Origin: Bacteroidota bacterium
GTDB taxonomy: Bacteria; Bacteroidota; Bacteroidia; UBA4408
NCBI GenBank assembly: GCA_016721765.1
Contig: JADKHO010000004.1
Span: forward strand, 1-64,000
Reading direction: 5' to 3'
DNA length: 64,000 bases
Part shown: positions 1 to 7,834 of the stretch, one piece after another
Layout: each line of letters opens with the position of its first letter
How positions within the stretch are numbered: the stretch's first letter is position 1
Made by a program: the position numbers and the translations under genes
The notes under the pieces: generated by a model
The model's database searches: none
Told to the model about the DNA's origin: nothing
What the model saw: only the letters and a program-made list of their open reading frames with translations

Positions 1-445
1 CTGTAATGTTAAAATCGAATCAGACACCTGACTCATTTGGCAATTTTGACCAGAAACCTTTTTTTATTCTGACACTTGCGAATTTTGCGTTGCAGATAGT
101 TTTTGCATCAATCCTAACTTTTAAAACTAAGACACTTGCCAAACTTATTTGCAACCCAACAGACTACAACGAAACTGCAAGACTTTTCGCAGACAGAAAA
201 GTAATTTATGAAATTGCACTAGTTATTGTTGGGCTTCTCACAATAGTTTGGACACTCCAGACTTTGCAATTAAATTAAAAGGACACATTCAACTTGTACA
301 AAACAATTTGCAGACAAAGGAAAATGACACAAACTTTATTATTACTTCCGCAATTAAATTAATAGTTGGACTCATTGCAATTATTTACGCTAGACCCATT
401 TCGAAAAGTTTTGCAAAGAACGATAGTACCGGACAACCAGAGTAG
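1..445 (+). pseudogene. Small multi-pass membrane protein, truncated and frameshifted copy
   Basis: This is the 3' part of a cassette gene whose start lies before the window. It matches the intact gene at 47866-48411 almost base for base. One C is missing from a CCC run near 255-258, so the reading frame changes after the predicted third membrane segment and the remainder to 445 is read in another frame. The reading in the first frame from 6 ends at 278. Function is unknown; the intact copy has about four hydrophobic segments. A sequencing error in the C run cannot be excluded. Confidence 0.8.
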
Positions 446-454
446 AAGGGCATC

Positions 455-656
455 AGCTAACAGCAGCTACCAGATAAATTTTATTTTGGGCGGACGGAAG
501 GTTAAATAACTTTGAAGCTCGTAAGGTGTGCAAGAAAATATTGCAATATAAATTTCGGTAAGTAATTTTTTTATCTTTATTGCAATATTTTTGACGAAGC
601 GACAGTGCCACGAAAGCCCAAAATAAAATCCATCTGGTAGCCGCAAAACGTTAGCA
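455..656 (+). repeat. attC-like site 1 (class A)
   Basis: Core TCAGCTAAC closes the preceding cassette and GTTAGCAGC opens the next. Class A means arms CAGCTACCAGAT / ATCTGGTAGCCGC, then a second pair of arms ATTTTATTTTGGGC / GCCCAAAATAAAAT. The apex stem is TATTGCAATA on both sides of a TTTCGGTAAGTAA loop. Confidence 0.92.
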
Positions 657-1122
657 GCAAAGGGTTTTAACGTTTTTAGAAATATTCTCGGTCGAAGATT
701 TTTCAGTTATTTTCATAAACCCAGTGCTTTTGCAGTTTTTGTTTTTGTTTCTCCATGCATTGCGTGACGATTGGAATTTGACAATTACTTTTTGACTTTT
801 AGAACTTGGACGAGCTTTCGGAAACCAACGTTTAGCGCAGAACTTGAAAACCTTTGCATGTTGGAGTTTACTTGAATTATTTGCATGACTCCCACAGTTC
901 ACGGTTGAAGCGTAACTTTTACTTTGTAACACTTTGCGTGTCGACTAGAACTTGTAACACTTTTCGCACGGCAGAAGTCGGAGGAATTTTCGGAAACCAA
1001 TACTTAAAGTTTCGCTTGAAGTGTTGGAATTCTAATGCTTTGTGTGAAAACCATAACTTGTCGATTACTGTTGAAAGCTGGACTGCAAAAGCGCTGTATG
1101 CGTGACGTGAACCCTCAGCTGC
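651..1122 (+). repeat. ORF-less repeated cassette NC1 (long, divergent copy)
   Basis: This is the first of 12 related cassettes without a convincing gene. It starts with GTTAGCAGC-AA-AGGGTT and ends with GAACCCT-CA-GCTGCTAAC. At 472 bp it is about 70 bp longer than the usual 400-403 bp and clearly more diverged, while the last 60 bp (CTGCAAAAGCGCTGTATGCG) are conserved. Short open frames on both strands (651-932 minus, 854-1105 plus) are not conserved in the other copies. Confidence 0.8.
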
Positions 1123-1323
1123 TAACAGCGTGCATGCAAGATGTCTTATTTTGGCGGACGGTAGGTTAATTAACTGATTACCTCGCTCCTAGTTCGTGCA
1201 AAAAAATATTGCAATATCCTATTCGGTAAATAATTTGTTTATTTTTATTGCAATATTTTTTAACGACTAGACTGTGCTACGAAGCCAAAATAAAACACCT
1301 CGCATGCACGCAAAACGTTATGT
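1120..1323 (+). repeat. attC-like site 2 (class B)
   Basis: Cores are GCTGCTAAC and GTTATGTGC. Class B has arms GCGTGCATGCAAGATG / CGCATGCACGC and TTATTTTGGC / GCCAAAATAA, the usual partner of the ORF-less cassette. The apex stem is AATATTGCAATA / TATTGCAATATT. Confidence 0.92.
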
Positions 1324-1372
1324 GCAATTTTGACGCTCCGAAAAAAATAATATTCATCTTAAATCTTAAGAA

Positions 1373-2274
1373 ATGAGAAAATATATAATCCTAATTTCGC
1401 TGGTATTGGTTGCAGTTACATCTTATGGACAATGGCTCGGTGACGAAGACTACATCTTAAATTTTGAAGACACTTCAACACTTCACCATCTGAAAATCGA
1501 CACCCTAACCAATATTAATAATTTGTGGCAAGTGGGTTCGCCACAAAAAACAAATTTCACAAATTCATATTCGATTCCGAATGTTATAGTGACTGATACA
1601 GTTAATCCATATCCCATTAATGATACATCTAGTTTCATTATTGAAAATGTTGTTACTGGTTACGGCTGGATATTAAATCACACCGCTAGTATAGAAGGAT
1701 ATTATTTCGTAAATTCGGATACACTATCAGATTATGGGATGATTGAATTTTCACCTAACAATGGAATTTCATGGTATGACATTGTTAATGATACTACAAT
1801 AACAAACCAAATATTTGTTCCGCAGGGTTGGTTAACATTATCAGGAAACTCAAATGGATGGCAGTTTTTCAAGTCAACTTAGCTCAACTTGGAATGTTTT
1901 TTAATATTCAAATGAATGATACCGTATTATTTCGATTCACATTCATTAGTGATAGCATTCAAACAAATAAAGACGGGCTCATGTTTGACGACTTTCGCTT
2001 TCTTGACTACTTTGAAGGAATCTCTGAAATACAAAACAATAACTTGATTTCTATTTCACCTAATCCAACTAAAGATGAACTTAGAATTCACTCCTCGATT
2101 GTCTCTAATAATAAATCAATGCAAATATTGAATTCCATCGGACAAGTTATTACTAACTATTCTAATTTCGATGAAGAAACCATAGACATTCGTAATTTCA
2201 AAAACGGAATTTACCTACTGAAATATTCCGATGGACAAAATCTATCCACAAAAAGATTTGTAGTGCAACACTGA
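1373..2274 (+). pseudogene. Secreted T9SS-cargo protein, frameshifted
   Basis: The first frame (1373-1882) encodes a signal peptide ending near SYGQ and about 150 residues of a beta-rich extracellular domain. The second frame (in frame from about 1828 to 2274) continues that domain (NDTVLFRFTFISD, then DGLMFDDF). It ends in a type IX secretion sorting domain with ISISPNPTKDEL, a GQVI turn and NGIYLLKY near the C terminus. The break lies around 1880-1900, next to a six-T run, and two small indels may be involved. Intact, the product would be about 300 residues, exported and anchored or released by T9SS. The substrate or role is not recognisable. Confidence 0.75.
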
Positions 2275-2305
2275 ACGTGACATCTTCGATTGAAAACAAA
2301 ACTGC

Positions 2306-2511
2306 ACATAACAGCGGCTACCAGATAAATTTTATTTTGGGCGGACAGTAGGTTAATTAAATTTGAAGCTCGCTCTAACTACCTGCAAAAAAATATTGCA
2401 AAATAAATTTCGGTAAGTAATTTATTTATCTTTATTGCAATATTTTTGACGAGACGACAGTGCCACGAAAGCCCAAAATAAAATCCATCTGGTAGCCGCG
2501 AAACGTTAGCA
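2306..2511 (+). repeat. attC-like site 3 (class A)
   Basis: Cores are GCACATAAC, matching the GTTATGTGC that opened this cassette at 1317, and GTTAGCAGT. The right arm ends CCGCGAAACG where other sites have CCGCAAAACG. Confidence 0.92.
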
Positions 2512-2538
2512 GTAAGGCAAATCAACAGCAGAACTCCA

Positions 2539-3030
2539 ATGAAAATACTGTCATCCATTATTTTAATAATTTCATTTTCTATACTTACCTCTTTTGTGAG
2601 TGAGGAATTCACATTACATAAATGGAAAATAAAGGAATGGAATATTACATACTTCATTGACATTCCAATTCATAAAGTTAGTTGGATATTTTCGAATGGC
2701 ACATCTAAAAGCATGGACATTATATATCGAGACAGTGCGGTAATTTATGCAATTGTTGACCCTCCAGGTTTTGACACATTGAACAGAATATTTAGCCCAA
2801 CAGAATTGGTAATTAGAGAAAGAAAACTCAATTGCTTTAAAATAGATAGTAGCTCCAAAAAAACAATTATCGCAGACACCACAATTTATTTTGGACAGCT
2901 TAGTAATGGGCGCTTTTGGAAAGAAAAATGTTATTATAGAACAAAGATTTGTTATGTTAATGTCCCAAAGGAGACGTTAAACTTATTTGAGAAATCTATT
3001 TCCTCATTTAGATTCAAAAGACGAACGTGA
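2539..3030 (+). CDS. Hypothetical exported protein, 163 aa
   Basis: The product starts with a hydrophobic signal of about 20 residues (MKILSSIILIISFSILTSF) without a lipobox Cys, followed by a mostly polar beta-rich chain. Two Cys pairs (near residues 97 and 132-138) could form disulfides. The start lies 34 bp downstream of the cassette boundary at G2505, leaving little space for a promoter. It is the only gene of its cassette. No family recognised. Confidence 0.7.
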   Translation: MKILSSIILIISFSILTSFVSEEFTLHKWKIKEWNITYFIDIPIHKVSWIFSNGTSKSMDIIYRDSAVIYAIVDPPGFDTLNRIFSPTELVIRERKLNCFKIDSSSKKTIIADTTIYFGQLSNGRFWKEKCYYRTKICYVNVPKETLNLFEKSISSFRFKRRT

Positions 3031-3039
3031 ATGCCCTAC

Positions 3040-3242
3040 TGCTAACAGCAGCTTAACGCAATGTCTTATTTGGGGCGGACAGAAGGTTTATTAACGGATT
3101 ACCTCGCTCCTAGTTCGTGCATGAAAATATTGCAACATATTTTTCGGTAAAATTTTGTTTATTTGTTGCAATATTTTTGGATGACGGACAGTGCGCCGAA
3201 AGCCCCAAATAAAACACTGCGTTAAGCCGCAAAACGTTATAG
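3040..3242 (+). repeat. attC-like site 4 (class C)
   Basis: Cores are ACTGCTAAC and GTTATAGGT. Class C has arms AGCTTAACGCA / TGCGTTAAGC and TTATTTGGGGC / GCCCCAAATAA. The apex stem is ATTGCAACA / TGTTGCAAT, a paired-base change from the class A apex. Confidence 0.92.
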
Positions 3243-3318
3243 GTAATTGCCGCAGAGCAGTAAAACCGATATAAATCACGTTTTTTTAATCTTGAAAAAG
3301 AGAATTGAAAACTAGAAA

Positions 3319-3951
3319 TTATCTATACAAACTATTATTACGAGGTTGCTTTTTTCGCAATTTTCCGAAACATGTATTTATCGAAATACCGTAATCACCA
3401 TATGGACTAAGAAGATTATCGTAAAGGTTTATTGTTACACCAAAAGAGTGGAGAATTGCAAAATGAAATGATAGTTTTAACGGAATTCCAACATAAGAAA
3501 CTTTTTTATGTTCGAAAATTGGCTCTTGCATAAACCATCCTTTATCATTCACTCCTTCTAATTTACCTCTATAAGATTCAGAACCAACTAAAATCCCTGT
3601 TTGAATAATTAGGAATGATTTAGTCGATATTTTAACTCCTCTTCCATAACAAAGTGAAAAATTATTGCGCGACGTCACACAATTTGGTGACATGTCATAA
3701 TCCATAAAATGAATACTATTGCGAAGCCTTACTTGATAATTTGCAGTGAAGTAGAGGAAACTATTTTTTGCGAAATTTGAAGCAAGACCTCCATTAACTC
3801 CCCAAACATCACTGCCATTATTTGATAAAGAGTAACTCACTCCTGCTTGTCCCCAAAAATATTTTTTAAATTTTGCACTAGAATCAATTTGTGCAGACAA
3901 TTTGAAATTTAATCCAACCAGAAGAAATAATAGAATCAGACGCGTTCTCAT
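3319..3951 (-). CDS. Putative outer-membrane beta-barrel protein, 210 aa
   Basis: A signal peptide (MRTRLILLFLLVGLNF through LSAQ) precedes alternating hydrophobic and polar strands rich in Gly, Tyr and Phe, as in small porin-like barrels of Bacteroidota. Phrases such as FWGQAGVSYSLS and GVTINLYDN fit barrel strands. The gene runs opposite to the array, one of only two single-gene cassettes that do so, and fills its cassette (boundaries G3236 and TAAC at 4038). It needs its own promoter, to be sought in 3952-4034. No specific family assigned. Confidence 0.75.
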   Translation of the reverse strand: MRTRLILLFLLVGLNFKLSAQIDSSAKFKKYFWGQAGVSYSLSNNGSDVWGVNGGLASNFAKNSFLYFTANYQVRLRNSIHFMDYDMSPNCVTSRNNFSLCYGRGVKISTKSFLIIQTGILVGSESYRGKLEGVNDKGWFMQEPIFEHKKVSYVGIPLKLSFHFAILHSFGVTINLYDNLLSPYGDYGISINTCFGKLRKKQPRNNSLYR

Positions 3952-4034
3952 TTGATTTTAATTATAACCAGACAATCAAAGGTATATTAATTTGGTTGAT
4001 TAATGTGCTTCAAAACCATTGTAGCGGCAACAAC

Positions 4035-4241
4035 CTATAACAGCTTGCAAGCGAGATGTCTTATTTTGGGCGGACAGAAGGTTTATTAACTTGATACCTC
4101 GCTCCTTCTTCCTGCAAGAAAAATATTGCAATATAAATTTCGGTAAGTAATTTTTTTATCTTTATTGCAATATTTTTGACTAAGCGACAGTGCTACGAAA
4201 GCCCAAAATAAAACACCTCGCCTGCAAGCAAAACGTTATAT
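4035..4241 (+). repeat. attC-like site 5 (class D)
   Basis: Cores are ACCTATAAC and GTTATATGT. Class D has arms GCTTGCAAGCGAGATG / CTCGCCTGCAAGC and TTATTTTGGGC / GCCCAAAATAA. The arm itself contains the self-palindrome CTTGCAAG. Confidence 0.92.
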
Positions 4242-4371
4242 GTAATTGCCGCAGAGCAGTGAAATCAATGGAATGAGCGTTTCTCAAGACAAGGATTAAA
4301 AAATATTAGAGACAATTCATGAAGAGCAAGAATCTATTAATTTTAAATAACAAAAGGTTATCAGCAAGCAT

Positions 4372-4869
4372 ATGAAACAACTCAAATTAATAGTATTATT
4401 AATTCTGACAATGACTTTAAGTAGTTGTTCTTGGTTGTCATCTTTTTTTATAATCAATAAGACTTCAGACAAAATTATTATTACCTACTCCTTGAAACCA
4501 ACAGCAGAAAAGGATTATGATTATGCTCTTAAAGACACATTAGAATTTAATAAACTAAAAGCAGACAAGGACATAAATGATGACCACATTATTGGAGACA
4601 ATTTTGAACAAGATTTTTCAAAAAAAATAGTTAATGGAAAGGAGTTATATTCTGTAATAATTATGCCAAATACTGCGCTGTGTGGTGGCTATAATATGCC
4701 ATTCTTTAAATTCTCATGGGCAGAAGAAAGGCACAGAGTTTTTACAAACGTAATTGAAATGACAATAATAAGACTTGACACGAAAGACACAATATATCTT
4801 AATCCTACTCTTCTTGCGGATTTTTCAAGACAATTTGGCGAACATCATATAGCACTTATTTTTGATTGA
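4372..4869 (+). CDS. Lipoprotein, 165 aa
   Basis: The N terminus is a classical lipoprotein signal: a short basic start, a Leu-rich core and lipobox LSSC at residues 17-20. The mature part has no recognised domain; it includes IIITYSLKP early and a Cys-Gly-Gly-Tyr-Asn motif in the middle. About 130 bp separate the start from the cassette boundary at G4235, so the cassette could carry a promoter, though no good TAnnTTTG element was seen. It is probably anchored to the outer or inner membrane; role unknown. Confidence 0.75.
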   Translation: MKQLKLIVLLILTMTLSSCSWLSSFFIINKTSDKIIITYSLKPTAEKDYDYALKDTLEFNKLKADKDINDDHIIGDNFEQDFSKKIVNGKELYSVIIMPNTALCGGYNMPFFKFSWAEERHRVFTNVIEMTIIRLDTKDTIYLNPTLLADFSRQFGEHHIALIFD

Positions 4870-4899
4870 TGCTAAACAAACCGAAGTGGCGGCAACTAC

Positions 4900-5106
4900 A
4901 TATAACAGCGGCTACCAGATAAATTTTATTTTGGGCGGACAGAAGGTTATCAAACTGATTACCTCGCTCCTACTTTCTGCAAGGAAAATATTGCAATATA
5001 AATTTCGGTAAGTAATTTTTCTATCTTTATTGCAATATTTTTGACGAGACGACACTGCCACGAAAGCCCAAAATAAAATCCATCTGGTAGCCGCAAAACG
5101 TTATGC
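4900..5106 (+). repeat. attC-like site 6 (class A)
   Basis: Cores are ACATATAAC and GTTATGCCC. Arms are GCGGCTACCAGAT / ATCTGGTAGCCGC, with full second arms. The central part carries the ATTACCTCGCTC spacer otherwise typical of classes B-D, so spacer and arm types are mixed. Confidence 0.92.
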
Positions 5107-5122
5107 CCAATTTTTTTGAAAA

Positions 5123-5623
5123 ATGAAAAATCTATTTATAGCGCTGACACTCTTGCTTTTTCTGGAAGGTTGTTATGAGAATGAAGATTCAGTGCAAGAG
5201 AGTGAAGAAGAAACAGAAGAAAAAAAAGATACTAAAACCTATGGCTACGAAGACGGGACTTATTGCGCAGAAGTAGAATATTATTATTCTAAAACTGGTA
5301 CACGTTCAAAGTATACTTTAAAAATTGAAATAGCGGACAATTATCTTGTTAAAATACTTTGGCCAAATGGTGGCTGGCTTGACGACTCCCATTACACTCA
5401 ACCGGAAATTGATGACGGCACCGCAGAATTCACCAGTGATGCTGGAGTTGAATATACTGTGGAGGTTACCGGTAAGGAGGACGACTGTGATATCTCTAAT
5501 AATGTCACAACAGAAAATGACCTGATAAATCAATACAATGATGAGTTAGACCAAGAAGACGCAGAAAATCAGAAAAATTTAGAAGAACAAGAAGAAACAG
5601 AAAATCAAGAAAATAATAATTAA
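5123..5623 (+). CDS. Acidic lipoprotein, 166 aa, paired with FRG protein
   Basis: A lipoprotein signal ends at lipobox LEGC (Cys17) and is followed by an acidic linker rich in Glu and Asp. A compact central domain (residues about 45-125) has the phrase DGTYCAEVEYYY, and the Gln/Glu/Asn-rich tail is low complexity. Only 22 bp separate G5100 of the preceding site from the ATG, so transcription must come from upstream. The stop codon overlaps the start of the FRG gene by one base, which implies translational coupling. No named family recognised for the central domain. Confidence 0.75.
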   Translation: MKNLFIALTLLLFLEGCYENEDSVQESEEETEEKKDTKTYGYEDGTYCAEVEYYYSKTGTRSKYTLKIEIADNYLVKILWPNGGWLDDSHYTQPEIDDGTAEFTSDAGVEYTVEVTGKEDDCDISNNVTTENDLINQYNDELDQEDAENQKNLEEQEETENQENNN

Positions 5624-6387
5624 TGAATCTTAAAGAGGTTGTTACTTACATTAAAGCTCGATACATTCAGGAAGAAGTTCTACTAAGACAATTTGATTAT
5701 CACCAAGACCAATTCTATCTAAAACCCAATCCTAAGTATTTATTTAGAGGTGAACAGAAATATCCTTCAACAAAATCAAGCTATCATAGGCTAATAGATA
5801 ATGAGCCAAAATTAGTTTCTGAGTTAACTAATTTCAGCCTATCACTAAGCACTTATTTACTGCAATATTTATATCCTAACATTAGCAGATCGAATTCCAA
5901 TTACTGGCCAACAATTAACGAACTTGGCACATATCTCCAGCATTACGGTTTTCCTGTCATGTTTCTAGACTTTACTCAAAATATTAATATCGCAGCATTT
6001 TTTGCCTCACACAATAATGATTCTCAGAGCGGACGAATTTGCATCTTAGAAACTTCAACACTTCTCGATAGTAATGAATATATTCTTAAGCTCTCAAACA
6101 GCAATGCGCAAAGACCTAAGCTGCAAGAAGCGTTTTCGTTAAGAATGTTTGATGACAAACCTGATTTGAAGAATTCAGACCATTTCAAGACTGTTTGGAT
6201 TGATTTTGATTTAGCTCAAACCGATGTTATTGAATTTTCCAACCCAAAGTTGCTGAGTACAAAGGGTGACAAGATTAGTGACTTAATTATATCATATCTC
6301 AATAACCACAAACCGACCAGCAAAAGTTTAATGCTCAGACTAGAATCGTTAAGAAATGATCTTCTCGTTAAAAAAAACTGGGCATAA
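5623..6387 (+). CDS. FRG-domain protein, 254 aa
   Basis: This carries the FRG domain, named for its Phe-Arg-Gly triad: YLFRGE near residue 40, LQHYGFPVMFLDFTQN followed by IAAFFAS around 107-130, and RPKLQEAFSLR around 165. These are the conserved blocks of the family. FRG proteins are common next to phage-defence and toxin genes, but their reaction is not established. The protein is complete and has no signal peptide, so it is probably cytoplasmic, although its coupled partner is a lipoprotein. It is the second gene of a two-gene cassette ending at GGGCATAAC. Confidence 0.85.
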   Translation: MNLKEVVTYIKARYIQEEVLLRQFDYHQDQFYLKPNPKYLFRGEQKYPSTKSSYHRLIDNEPKLVSELTNFSLSLSTYLLQYLYPNISRSNSNYWPTINELGTYLQHYGFPVMFLDFTQNINIAAFFASHNNDSQSGRICILETSTLLDSNEYILKLSNSNAQRPKLQEAFSLRMFDDKPDLKNSDHFKTVWIDFDLAQTDVIEFSNPKLLSTKGDKISDLIISYLNNHKPTSKSLMLRLESLRNDLLVKKNWA

Positions 6388-6585
6388 CAGCTGCTTAGCG
6401 CAATGCTTTATTTGGGGCGGACAGAAGGTTAATTAACTGATTACCTCGCTCTAAGTTCCTGCTACAAAATATTGCAACATAAATTTCTGTAAATAATTTG
6501 TTTATTTGTTGCAATATTTTTAACGACAAGACACTGCTACGAAAGCCCCAAATAAAACACCGCGCTAAGCAGCAAACCGTTAGCA
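6382..6585 (+). repeat. attC-like site 7 (class C)
   Basis: Cores are GGGCATAAC and GTTAGCAGC. Arms are TGCTTAGCGC / GCGCTAAGCA, an exact variant of class C with compensating changes on both sides. The right end reads AAACCGTTA rather than AAAACGTTA. Confidence 0.92.
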
Positions 6586-6982
6586 GCAAAGGGTTCTAAC
6601 GTTTTTAGAAATATTTCCGGTTGACAATTTTTCAGTTGTTTTCATAAACCCATTGCTTTTGCAGTTTTTGTTTTGTTTTCTCCATGCATTGCGTGAAGAA
6701 TAGAATTTGACAAGCACTATTTGACTTTTTGAACTTGGACGAACTTTCAGAAACCAACACTTGACGTTTGACTCAAAAACCTATGCTTGTGTTTGTTTGC
6801 TTGGTTTGTTTTCGTGACTCCCACAGTTGACGTTTGACTTTGAAAGTATTACTTATGCTAAACTTAGCGTTGTACTTGACGTGTAGGAGTTCTAAAACTT
6901 TGTGTGACAAGCAAAGTGTGACGATTACTGTTGAAAGTTGGACTGCAAAAGCGCTGTATGCGTGGCGTGAACCCTCAGCTGC
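6580..6982 (+). repeat. ORF-less repeated cassette NC2
   Basis: A 403-bp copy of the repeated cassette, from GTTAGCAGC-AA-AGGGTTC to GAACCCT-CA-GCTGCTAAC. It contains the recurrent TTGACG / TTTGACT motifs and the conserved end CTGCAAAAGCGCTGTATGCG. No gene with a ribosome site was seen on either strand. Confidence 0.85.
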
Positions 6983-7184
6983 TAACAGCGTGCATGCAAG
7001 ATGTCTTATTTTGGCGGACGGTAGGTCTATTAGCTGATTACCTCGCTCCTAGTTAGTGCAAAAAAAATATTGCAATATCCTATTCGGTAAATAATTTGTT
7101 TATTTTTATTGCAATATTTTTTAACGACAAGACTGTGCTACGAAGCCAAAATAAAACACCTCGCATGCACGCAAAACGTTATCA
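6980..7184 (+). repeat. attC-like site 8 (class B)
   Basis: Cores are GCTGCTAAC and GTTATCAGC; the latter opens the 9.5-kb metal-efflux segment. Arms are GCGTGCATGCAAGATG / CGCATGCACGC. Confidence 0.92.
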
Positions 7185-7397
7185 GCAACCCTAAAACCCG
7201 ACAGTGCGACCATTAACCGACAGACATAACCCGACAGACAATGCAATTTTCGGCAAAGCCGTTTGGCTATCCCTTCGCAAAATAAAAAGAGCTGCAAAGC
7301 CACCCACAAGCCGACCCACTTTTGCAGCACATTTTATTTTGCCCAACCGCACCAGTGCCACCCGACAGAATTGTGCTAAACCGACAAATTTTTTCCC

Positions 7398-7405
7398 TAC
7401 ATTTG
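7398..7405 (+). promoter_or_regulatory. TAnnTTTG promoter element before the efflux operon
   Basis: TACATTTG matches the Bacteroidota -7 element and lies five bases before the GTG start at 7410. A TTG at 7371 could serve as the upstream element, but the 24-base spacing is long. The transcript would have almost no leader. Confidence 0.4.
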
Positions 7406-7409
7406 CATC

Positions 7410-7733
7410 GTGAAAAAAGTTTTGACACTCTTATTTAGTTTTTACTTGTTGGCATTGGCTGTTATGCCGTGCAGCGACAAGGACGACTGTAAATATATGA
7501 GTGCCGACCAATCCACATACACCACCACAGACCATTCCGACCACGACAGCGACACCGAAAATTGCTCACCTTTTTGTATGTGTGCTTGTTGCGGACAAAC
7601 TTTTAGTAGTTCTTTTACTAATTACAGTTTAGCCCTTCACGTTCCAGTTTCAGTAGAAAAATTCCCACTTTACAACGCCTCATTTGCTTCGGAGGTGTAT
7701 TTGTCTATTTGGCAACCGCCAAAACTCAGTTAA
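7410..7733 (+). CDS. DUF6660-like Cys-rich exported protein, 107 aa
   Basis: A short protein with a signal peptide (KKVLTLLFSFYLLALAVMPC), a His/Asp-rich stretch (DHSDHDSD) and the Cys cluster ENCSPFCMCACCG near residue 50. This resembles the DUF6660 family that often sits in front of CusA/CzcA operons in Bacteroidota. The Cys and His residues suggest periplasmic metal binding, which is inference. The start is the GTG at 7410. It is the first gene of the efflux operon, 101 bp before the best CzcA start. Confidence 0.75.
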   Translation: MKKVLTLLFSFYLLALAVMPCSDKDDCKYMSADQSTYTTTDHSDHDSDTENCSPFCMCACCGQTFSSSFTNYSLALHVPVSVEKFPLYNASFASEVYLSIWQPPKLS

Positions 7734-7834
7734 TGAATTTCTGATGTTCCGCTAATGCGGAACAAAACAAAACTACTTACGGTGCTAACGCACCGCAAGT
7801 AATCGTGTATTCATTCATTAAACTGATTAAAATA

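Noticed and set aside
455..656. Reading the repeats as insertion sequences, MITEs or REP elements
   Set aside because: They carry no target duplications, each is joined to the gene before it, and the flanking cassette ends are complementary to each other in a cassette-specific way, which fits attC sites better.
7805..7834. Upstream start for the CzcA-TolC fusion at 7805
   Set aside because: The extra ten residues (MYSFIKLIKI) do not match the family, whose proteins begin at the MLDKII-type start found at 7835.
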